From Oribacterium parvum (lineage in GTDB: Bacteria; Bacillota; Clostridia; Lachnospirales; Lachnospiraceae): 8,052 bases of DNA. This document shows positions 1 through 5,378 of the stretch, piece after piece. Made by a program: the position numbers and the translations under genes. The notes below the pieces were generated by a model. The model searched no databases and had not been told where the DNA came from. It was given only the letters and a program-made list of their open reading frames with translations. Each line of letters opens with the position of its first letter. Position 1 is the first letter of the stretch. The DNA lies in contig CALIEL010000320.1 in assembly GCA_938022235.1 (NCBI GenBank), forward strand, positions 1 to 8,052, read 5' to 3'.

Positions 1-673
1 CCTTTTTCACGCTGCCTTCTTTAATTCTGCAGAAAATGATAACTCCCTTATAACTGTCGTATAAGGAGTCAAAAACCAGTGCCTGTAAGGGGTTCTCTAT
101 GGAACCGCCGGGAGGGGGAAGACGCTTTACCACCGCTTCCAATACCTCTTTCACATTCAAACCGGTTTTCGCAGAAATCCTTGGAGCATCCAAGGCTTCA
201 ATACCGATAACGTCCTCGATTTCATGGGCTACCAAATCCGGATCCGCGGAGGGCAGGTCTACTTTATTGATGACAGGAATAATTTCCAGATTATGGTCTA
301 AAGCCAGATAGGTATTGGCCAGAGTCTGGGCTTGAATTCCCTGTGTGGCATCCACCACCAAAATAGCGCCGTCACAGGCCGCCAATGCACGGCTTACCTC
401 ATAATTAAAGTCCACGTGTCCGGGAGTATCGATAAGATTGAAGATGTACTCTTCCCCATCCTCCGCCTTATACACAATACGAACAGTCTGGGATTTGATG
501 GTGATTCCCCGCTCCCGCTCAATGTCCATATTGTCCAGAACCTGAGACTGCATCTCTCTTTCCGTCAAGGTGCCCGTCATTTCAATGATACGATCCGCCA
601 AAGTGGATTTTCCGTGATCGATATGGGCGATAATACAAAAATTACGAATTCGCTCTTGCTTAATTTTTTCCAT
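1..673 (-). CDS. lepA: Elongation factor 4 (LepA), N-terminal 224 residues, cut by window edge
   Basis: Translational GTPase that acts on ribosomes and is thought to back-translocate or remodel stalled elongation complexes. Read on the minus strand, the G domain is complete. The P-loop AHIDHGKST is at residues 16-24, RGIT (switch I) near 55-58, DTPGH at 82-86, NKVD at 136-139 and the G5 motif SAK at 167-169. Domain II begins around residue 190 with PLQALVFDSLYDSYKG. The AHIDHGKST and LPPPGG segments fit LepA better than EF-G or EF-Tu. The family is about 600 residues, so roughly 37% is seen and the rest lies left of base 1. The start is fixed by MEKIKQERIRNF and by an AGGAGA Shine-Dalgarno (bases 678-683) four bases upstream of ATG. 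It is divergent from rpsT. In Bacillus and many clostridia lepA is also near rpsT, but with gpr and spoIIP between them; here they are absent. Confidence 0.97.
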   Translation of the reverse strand, partial: MEKIKQERIRNFCIIAHIDHGKSTLADRIIEMTGTLTEREMQSQVLDNMDIERERGITIKSQTVRIVYKAEDGEEYIFNLIDTPGHVDFNYEVSRALAACDGAILVVDATQGIQAQTLANTYLALDHNLEIIPVINKVDLPSADPDLVAHEIEDVIGIEALDAPRISAKTGLNVKEVLEAVVKRLPPPGGSIENPLQALVFDSLYDSYKGVIIFCRIKEGSVKK

Positions 674-768
674 CCTGTCTCCTATAAAGAATGAATAGAG
701 GGTTTCCTTTCCTAATCTAAGGCATATCCCCCATAAAACTCATCTTTCATGCAATAGAATCATTCGGA

Positions 769-777
769 ACTATACCA
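769..777 (-). promoter_or_regulatory. Candidate lepA promoter (extended -10)
   Basis: On the minus strand this reads TGGTATAGT, that is a TGn extension plus a -10 hexamer TATAGT (5 of 6 to TATAAT). No good -35 is present at 17 bp; a weak TTGTGG lies 20 bp upstream, which is tolerable for an extended -10 promoter. Transcription would start near base 763 and give a leader of about 90 nt before lepA. The placement is inferred from sequence alone. Confidence 0.4.
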
Positions 778-879
778 TAAGAAGGAAGATTTTTCCACAA
801 AATGCTATTGCTGTATTTCCCTCCTGTATTTATACTACATTTTATCTCTGTATTTCCTTTATTTTTCTGCATACACGCC

Positions 880-908
880 TTGACAGTTCTAGCTGTTTTC
901 GCTATTAT
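880..908 (+). promoter_or_regulatory. Sigma-A type promoter of rpsT
   Basis: A perfect TTGACA -35 (880-885), a 17-bp spacer and a TATTAT -10 (903-908, 5 of 6 to consensus) point at rpsT. The predicted start of transcription is about base 914-916, which gives a leader near 130 nt. Strength close to consensus suits a ribosomal protein gene. The leader contains two hairpins, listed separately. Confidence 0.8.
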
Positions 909-917
909 TGTTGCGTA

Positions 918-954
918 TGTTTTCAAACTGTCCGTGTCCAGATATTTGAAAACA
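918..954 (+). promoter_or_regulatory. Stem-loop at the predicted 5' end of the rpsT mRNA
   Basis: TGTTTTCAAA (918-927) pairs perfectly with TTTGAAAACA (945-954): a 10-bp stem around a 17-nt loop that can itself form CTG/CAG pairs (928-930 with 939-941). It begins only a few bases after the predicted start of transcription. There is no T-tract after it, so it is not a terminator. It could protect the 5' end from decay, or be a binding site for S20 autoregulation as seen for other ribosomal proteins. I do not recognise it as a catalogued ribosomal-protein leader. Confidence 0.5.
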
Positions 955-1000
955 AGAGAGAATACAAGAATACATTCTATTTTGTTCCCATAGGATTTTG

Positions 1001-1018
1001 TTTTCCGCGGCAGGAAAG
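1001..1018 (+). promoter_or_regulatory. Small hairpin covering an upstream Shine-Dalgarno in the rpsT leader
   Basis: TTTTCC (1001-1006) can pair with GGAAAG (1013-1018, one G-U pair) around a six-base loop. The 3' arm overlaps AGGAAAG (1012-1018), which would serve as Shine-Dalgarno for an ATG at 1023, seven codons upstream of and in frame with the rpsT start. The hairpin would therefore mask the upstream start while leaving the AAAGGG site before 1044 free. The stem is short, so confidence is low. Confidence 0.3.
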
Positions 1019-1043
1019 TCTTATGGAAGAAAGGGTTTTAATC

Positions 1044-1307
1044 ATGGCAAATATCAAATCTGCAAAAAAGAGAATTCAGGTAGCGGCACAGAGAAATGAA
1101 AGAAACAAGGCAATCCGTTCCGAAGTAAAGACTTACATGAAGAAGGTTTTCACTGCTGTAGAGGCCGGTGACAAGGCAACTGCCGAGACCATGCTGGTTA
1201 AGGCACAGAAGAAGATTGCAATGGCACGTAGCAAGGGCATCTACAAGGCTAACAACGCTTCTCGTAAGATTTCTCAGATTTACACAGCTGTAAACAAGAT
1301 GCAGTAA
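1044..1307 (+). CDS. rpsT: 30S ribosomal protein S20
   Basis: Small-subunit protein that binds 16S rRNA early in assembly, at the base of the body of the 30S particle. The 87-residue product has the full family pattern: it opens MANIKSAKKR, has the RNERNKAIRSEVKT helix, and ends with the basic KGIYKANNASRKISQ segment. The length equals that of E. coli S20. I chose ATG at 1044 because the protein begins with the family's MANIKSAKKR and is preceded by AAAGGG (1030-1035) eight bases upstream. An in-frame ATG at 1023 would add MEERVLI and has its own AGGAAAG site; it is probably not the main start. The gene is monocistronic by appearance: a strong promoter at 880-908 and an intrinsic terminator 15 bases after the stop. 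Comparable Firmicutes have holA between comEC and rpsT, not seen here. Confidence 0.98.
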   Translation: MANIKSAKKRIQVAAQRNERNKAIRSEVKTYMKKVFTAVEAGDKATAETMLVKAQKKIAMARSKGIYKANNASRKISQIYTAVNKMQ

Positions 1308-1321
1308 AATGCACAAAAAGG

Positions 1322-1347
1322 CTCCCCTATTTTGGGGGAGTTTTTTT
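1322..1347 (+). terminator. Intrinsic terminator of rpsT
   Basis: CTCCCC (1322-1327) pairs with GGGGAG (1335-1340) around a short loop, followed directly by seven T (1341-1347). An A-run at 1315-1319 extends the stem against the T-run. It separates rpsT from comEC and argues that comEC needs its own promoter or depends on read-through. Confidence 0.93.
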
Positions 1348-1448
1348 ATTGCTTTTTTTCGGCTTTGGAATTAGGATAGGGAAAATATCTTTTTATTTTC
1401 AATACTTTCTTTACGGCTTCCATGCCGCTAACTTTTCTTTATCGCATT

Positions 1449-1502
1449 CATTTCACATTCTTTTTATATTCACTTCATTTTACATTCTTTTTACATTCAC
1501 AG
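1449..1502 (+). repeat. 27-bp direct repeat, two adjacent copies, upstream of comEC
   Basis: Copies at 1449-1475 and 1476-1502 match at 23 of 27 positions and abut without a gap. The shared core is ACATTCTTTTTA-ATTCAC with one variable base. The second copy runs into the candidate comEC -35 element. Function is unknown: it could be a tandem regulator site or a slippage duplication in T-rich DNA. Confidence 0.75.
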
Positions 1503-1524
1503 CTTGTTCACTATCCATGATATT
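1496..1524 (+). promoter_or_regulatory. Candidate comEC promoter
   Basis: TTCACA (1496-1501, 5 of 6 to TTGACA), a 17-bp spacer, then GATATT (1519-1524, 4 of 6 to TATAAT). The predicted start near 1531 leaves a short leader of about 26 nt that contains the AAGGAG site used by comEC. I saw no competence-specific box that I could name with confidence. The -35 lies inside the second copy of the 27-bp direct repeat. Confidence 0.4.
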
Positions 1525-1556
1525 TTCCTTAACTTCCTCGATCCAAGGAGCACAAT

Positions 1557-4310
1557 ATGTTTCTTTCCCGTCCCCTATTCTTTTTGGCTCTCTTTGCCCT
1601 ATTGGGAGAATTGATTCTTTCTCCCGAAATTCCTTTTTCCTACCGTTTCTTATTCCTTTTTTCCCTGCTGTTTCTATTCCTCTTTCTCTTACAGCAAAAG
1701 AAAAATCGACTGTTATTTTGCTCCCTTCTTTACCTGACTCTGTTTATGCTAAACTTCTATTTCGTAAATCATCGTTATGGAGCGGAAAGGGAAAACATCG
1801 GCTATATCCTTCCCTTACAGACTGTCCTGAGAGGCAAAGTACTGTATATCGAAGAGCAGGAAAAGAAATGGAAGATCATTCTTGGCTCCTGTATCGCGGA
1901 CACCGCTTTAGAAAAAAAGAATTCTCCTTTGCAGAAGAAAGAAAAATATCAAAAAAGAAATGACCTTCACTTTCAAAAGCTGATTCTATATCTCTCGAAG
2001 GAGTCCGCCGGGGATGACTCTATACCCCTTCCGCTTCCGGGACAGATTTGCTCTGTAAAAGGCCATTTTTTAGAGCTTAAACCTGCCACCAACGAAGGGG
2101 AGTTTTCTCTCCTCTCCTATTATAAGGGAGAGGGAATTTCCGGAGTATTTCAAGCCAAGACTATAGGGCATATCCTGGGAGAGCCCTCCCCCTTTGCCAA
2201 AGAGCTGTTTACCCTGAAGCAAGACCTTGGAAACAGAATAGATGCACTTTTCTCGGAAGAGACGGCAGCCTTTTTAAAAAGTCTATTCTTAGGAGAACGT
2301 TCAGGAATCACCTTATCTGAAAAAAGCCTATATCAAAGTGCCGGTATATCTCACATTCTGGCCATATCCGGCTTACATCTATCTCTTCTGGGAGAGTTTT
2401 TCTACCGGCTCCTTCGAAAAGCAAAACTCTCCTCCCTACTTTCTTCTCTTATCACTTCCTTCTTTCTGTTTTCCTATTTTCTTTTTACCGGTTCTTCCCA
2501 CTCCGCCTTTCGCGCTCTTTTCATGCTTTTTCTCCGTTTTGCCGCCATACAGCTGGGAAAAGGAAAAGACCTGCTCTCCCAGCTTTCCTTCGCCTTACTG
2601 TTTTTGCTTTGGCTGAATCCGCTCTCCCTCTATTCCGTCGGAATGCAGTGCTCCTTCTTCACCCTCTTTGTTTTCTTCCTTTTAGAAGAACGTCCCGGAA
2701 AAACAGTTCGAAAAAAGAAGGAGAAAGTCCTTTCCAAGATTTGTAAAAAACATAAGCTTGCTCTCTCCAAGCACCCCTCAGTTCTTTTGAAATTTCCTTC
2801 TTTTCTTTCTAAGCTTGTCCCCTGCTTTCTCTCTACTCTTCCCCATCGTTTGCAAGGCAGTTTCCTTTTTTATCTGGCTCTGCTCCCCCTGTTTTCCTTA
2901 ATCCAGTTCTCCTTTCCGTTATATGCTCCCTTATTAAACCTGTTTCTACTCCCGCTTCTCCCCTTTTTCTTTCTTCTTGGGGCATTCTCTATCCTTCTTT
3001 CCTATCTGCCGGAGCAAGACTTTCTACTCCTCCGTCTTCTTGGCATTTCCTCCCAATTTTTTGTAAATCGCCTGTTTCAATTATTTCACCTTCTCATGGA
3101 AAAAAGCCTTGCTCTTCCCTTTTCCCGGATTCCCCTTGGAAAGATGCAAGTGCTCTCGGTGATATTTTATTTTCTTGTTCTCTACCTTCTCTTTTTCTTT
3201 CCCAAAACAAAAACTTTCTTTTCCGAGAGAATGAGCTTCTTTTTCGGGCCAATGAACTGTTTTTCCGAGCAAAAAAACTTCTTTTTCAAAGCTTTGAAAA
3301 GAAGGCTTTTACGCCCCTGTCTTTGCAGAGTGTATCGTACTTTCTTGTCCCTTTTACTCTCCCTGGGCTTTTTGCTTTCCCTTCCGCTCTATCTGCCCAA
3401 GCCCCCTAAGGAACTGGAAATTGCCGCCCTGGATGTGGGCCAGGGTGATGGCTTTGTTCTTCGAAAAGGAAATATGGTTTTCACCATCGACAACGGCTCC
3501 ACCAGTAAGAACTTATTTCCGGAACAGATTTTCTTTCCCTATTGTAAGGCCAAAAGGATTCAGCATATCGATTATGCCCTCCTCACCCACTGTGACCGGG
3601 ATCATATCAGCGGAATACAGGCTCTACTGGAAAAGAATCCCTCCATAAGCTTATCCCATTTAATCCTTCCCGCCTCCGCCTTAGAGGACCATCGTTATGA
3701 CTTGTTAAAGCGTTTGGCTTACAATCACGGAGCGGATATCTCCTATTGGCAAAAAGGAGATGAACTTGTCTTTTCTGAACAGGGAATCTGTCTTCCTACG
3801 AAAGTTAATGCTATGGCGGAAAATAGCACTATGACAGAAAATCACGCTACGACAAAAAAAGGATTGCCTGATACTAAGGGGCATCAGCTTTATATCCGCT
3901 GCTTTTATCCCAATGATTCTTCCCACATCGAAGAAGCTAACGCCCACTCCATAGGCTGTCTTTTGGAGTATGGGCATTTTCGTATGCTTTTCACCGGAGA
4001 TATGCCTAAGGAGGCTGAGGAAGCTTTATTGGAAAATTGCAGGGAAACGGAAGTATCTCCCGTAGTCGATGTTTTAAAGCTTGCACATCACGGTTCCAAG
4101 ACCTCCTCCTGCCCAAGTTTTCTGTCCGAAACCCAAGCAAAATTTGCCTTATTTTCCTATGGAAGGAAGAATCGCTACGGACATCCCCACAAAAACACTG
4201 TGGAAAACTGTCAGAAGTATCGGCTCTTTCCCTTAGAAACCGCAAAGCTGGGAGAAATTCTCATCAAAACAAATGGAGAGCAGTTTGAAATCACTGCTCC
4301 CCAAGCCTAA
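1557..4310 (+). CDS. comEC: ComEC/Rec2 family DNA-uptake channel protein
   Basis: Polytopic inner-membrane protein that passes single-stranded DNA into the cell during natural transformation. N-terminal membrane segments occupy residues 1-70. A soluble OB-like region lies at about 86-203, with the EGEFSLLSYYKGEGISG signature. The competence membrane domain (about 235-545) carries LAISGLH (268-274), SAFRAL (316-321) and SVGMQCSF (360-367). A C-terminal metallo-beta-lactamase-like domain starts near 618: DVGQGDG (626-632), the metal motif HCDRDH (678-683), TGD (813-815), AHHGS (843-847) and SYGRKNRYGHPH (867-878). All expected metal-binding residues appear present. ATG at 1557 has AAGGAG (1545-1550) six bases upstream. 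At 917 residues it is much longer than Bacillus ComEC (776). The extra length includes a Lys-rich loop (377-412) and two repeat-bearing inserts (553-580, 752-769). It is intact and ends overlapping the convergent degV stop by four bases. No comEA or comEB is next to it, and the usual downstream holA is absent. Confidence 0.95.
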   Translation: MFLSRPLFFLALFALLGELILSPEIPFSYRFLFLFSLLFLFLFLLQQKKNRLLFCSLLYLTLFMLNFYFVNHRYGAERENIGYILPLQTVLRGKVLYIEEQEKKWKIILGSCIADTALEKKNSPLQKKEKYQKRNDLHFQKLILYLSKESAGDDSIPLPLPGQICSVKGHFLELKPATNEGEFSLLSYYKGEGISGVFQAKTIGHILGEPSPFAKELFTLKQDLGNRIDALFSEETAAFLKSLFLGERSGITLSEKSLYQSAGISHILAISGLHLSLLGEFFYRLLRKAKLSSLLSSLITSFFLFSYFLFTGSSHSAFRALFMLFLRFAAIQLGKGKDLLSQLSFALLFLLWLNPLSLYSVGMQCSFFTLFVFFLLEERPGKTVRKKKEKVLSKICKKHKLALSKHPSVLLKFPSFLSKLVPCFLSTLPHRLQGSFLFYLALLPLFSLIQFSFPLYAPLLNLFLLPLLPFFFLLGAFSILLSYLPEQDFLLLRLLGISSQFFVNRLFQLFHLLMEKSLALPFSRIPLGKMQVLSVIFYFLVLYLLFFFPKTKTFFSERMSFFFGPMNCFSEQKNFFFKALKRRLLRPCLCRVYRTFLSLLLSLGFLLSLPLYLPKPPKELEIAALDVGQGDGFVLRKGNMVFTIDNGSTSKNLFPEQIFFPYCKAKRIQHIDYALLTHCDRDHISGIQALLEKNPSISLSHLILPASALEDHRYDLLKRLAYNHGADISYWQKGDELVFSEQGICLPTKVNAMAENSTMTENHATTKKGLPDTKGHQLYIRCFYPNDSSHIEEANAHSIGCLLEYGHFRMLFTGDMPKEAEEALLENCRETEVSPVVDVLKLAHHGSKTSSCPSFLSETQAKFALFSYGRKNRYGHPHKNTVENCQKYRLFPLETAKLGEILIKTNGEQFEITAPQA
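3213..3296 (+). repeat. Degenerate 21-bp (7-codon) tandem repeat inside comEC, four units
   Basis: Units at 3213-3233, 3234-3254, 3255-3275 and 3276-3296 share a pattern of ACTTCTTTTTCCGAG followed by an A-rich tail. They encode TFFSERM, SFFFGPM, NCFSEQK and NFFFKAL (residues 553-580). The segment lies between the competence membrane domain and the last hydrophobic stretch before the metallo-beta-lactamase domain, so it is probably a linker where expansion is tolerated. Similarity is clear by eye but imperfect. Confidence 0.6.
3810..3863 (+). repeat. Degenerate 18-bp (6-codon) tandem repeat inside comEC, three units
   Basis: Units at 3810-3827, 3828-3845 and 3846-3863 encode AMAENS, TMTENH and ATTKKG (residues 752-769). 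The first two units are closely similar at the DNA level (GCTATGGCGGAAAATAGC and ACTATGACAGAAAATCAC); the third is more diverged. They lie in a polar loop of the metallo-beta-lactamase domain, between the HCDRDH and TGD motifs, where a surface insertion would be harmless to the metal site. Confidence 0.55.
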
Positions 4311-5197
4311 GTATTTTCCAAAGCATCCGGACGCTTAATCACAGCGGCGCCAAGACCATTCTCTCCAATATGACAGGATATCAGTAAGGACAAAGGAGAA
4401 ATCACTATCTCTTCCTCATAACGATTCGGGAAGGTCTCCATAAGCTGTGCACGAAACTCTTCCGCCTGAGCCAGATTGTCCGTATAGGCTACGGCAATAT
4501 AGGACTTTCTTGCCTCCGGATCTCCCAGTCGTTCCAGACTGTCCTTTAAGCCCTCAATAATGGCTTCCCGAACCTGTCTTTCCGTTCTTACCTTCTTAAA
4601 GGAGTCCAGCTTCCCTCCCTTATTGATGGACAGAACCGGTTTAATCTGCAAGAGACTACCGATGGCTGCGGCAACCGGAGTAATTCTGCCGCCCCGTTTA
4701 AGATACTTCAAGGTACTTACGCCGATATAAATGCCGTTATCTCCTGCAATGGAATTCAAAAGATGCTGTATAGCCTTCCCGGTGTATCCCTTCTCCGCCA
4801 ATTCCTTGGCAAAAAGGCAGTGCATTCTCTGGGTAACCGAAACGCCTCTGCTATCCGAAACAAATACTCTGTCCAAATAGGGTTCTTCCTGTGAAAGCAT
4901 CAGAGCCGTCTGGGTAGAACCGGAAAGCCCGGAGCTTAACGGAACATGAACGATTTCATCATTTTCCAAAAGCAGGGCATCCCAGGCCTTCATCAGGCTT
5001 TCCATAGAGGGCTGGGAAGTGGAAACTTCCTCCCCCTCTGCCAGCTTTTCAAAGAAAAGCTCCCGACTCATATTGATTCCTTCAAAGTACTCCTGTTCCC
5101 CCATTCGAAAGGGCATGGGAACTACAGTAATCCCGAATTTCTCACTTTCTTCCTTCCGTATTCCCGATCCGGAATCTGTACAGATTCCTATTTTCAT
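4307..5197 (-). CDS. DegV family (FakB-like) fatty-acid-binding protein
   Basis: DegV proteins bind a long-chain fatty acid. As FakB partners of the FakA kinase they present exogenous fatty acids for phosphorylation and entry into phospholipid synthesis. The 296-residue product is full length for the family (about 280-290). The family motifs are in order: TDSGSGI (7-13), STSQPS (59-64), SSGLSGS (88-94), LKRGGRI (166-172), IKPVLS (185-190) and the C-terminal SCHIGENGLG (274-283). The TSQPS and SSGLSGS segments form the lipid head-group pocket in known structures. ATG at 5197 has AAGGAG (bases 5204-5209) six bases upstream. No fakA is in the window, so the specific FakB role is inferred. No terminator separates it from gpmI upstream, so co-transcription across the repeat spacer is likely. 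Its TAG stop shares bases with the convergent comEC TAA stop, and no terminator is visible there. Confidence 0.93.
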   Translation of the reverse strand: MKIGICTDSGSGIRKEESEKFGITVVPMPFRMGEQEYFEGINMSRELFFEKLAEGEEVSTSQPSMESLMKAWDALLLENDEIVHVPLSSGLSGSTQTALMLSQEEPYLDRVFVSDSRGVSVTQRMHCLFAKELAEKGYTGKAIQHLLNSIAGDNGIYIGVSTLKYLKRGGRITPVAAAIGSLLQIKPVLSINKGGKLDSFKKVRTERQVREAIIEGLKDSLERLGDPEARKSYIAVAYTDNLAQAEEFRAQLMETFPNRYEEEIVISPLSLLISCHIGENGLGAAVIKRPDALENT

Positions 5198-5243
5198 GAA
5201 TAACTCCTTCCAGGTACTCTAGCGTCCTTACTTCTAAGCTTCT

Positions 5244-5351
5244 CTATACTTCCGTCCTTGGCTATACTTCCGGCCTTGGCTACACTTCCGTCCTTAGCTA
5301 TACTTCCGTCCTTAGCTATACTTCCGTCCTTAGCTATACTTCCGTCCTTGG
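5244..5351. repeat. Six 18-bp tandem repeats between gpmI and degV
   Basis: Six contiguous units, plus-strand consensus CTATACTTCCGTCCTTAG, start at 5244, 5262, 5280, 5298, 5316 and 5334. Units 4 and 5 are identical; the others differ by one to three bases. Diverged fragments flank the array (about 5220-5243, and CTATACTTC at 5369-5377 touching the gpmI stop). On the transcribed minus strand each unit reads AAGGACGGAAGTATAG, so it carries an AAGGA Shine-Dalgarno-like core six times ahead of degV. One minus-strand frame is open throughout and would encode repeated KDGSIA; it ends with a TGA overlapping the degV ATG. I see no paired repeat-spacer structure, so this is not CRISPR. Unit number probably varies between strains by slippage. 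Confidence 0.97.
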
Positions 5352-5378
5352 ATATGTTCCACTCTACGCTATACTTCT

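Noticed and set aside
802..993. Hydrophobic 63-residue open frame on the plus strand
   Set aside because: It has no Shine-Dalgarno before its ATG, and the strong rpsT promoter and leader stem lie inside it; T-rich DNA alone explains the hydrophobic reading.
1038..1316. Antisense open frame across rpsT on the minus strand
   Set aside because: It is a shadow of a conserved ribosomal protein gene, with no ribosome site and no recognisable product.
1349..1963. 204-codon open frame overlapping the start of comEC in another frame
   Set aside because: comEC has the domain matches and the AAGGAG site. This frame reads low-complexity Phe/Ser/Leu and has no recognisable domain.
5244..5351. Possible CRISPR array
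   Set aside because: The units are 18 bp and directly contiguous with no unique spacers, and no cas gene is in the window.
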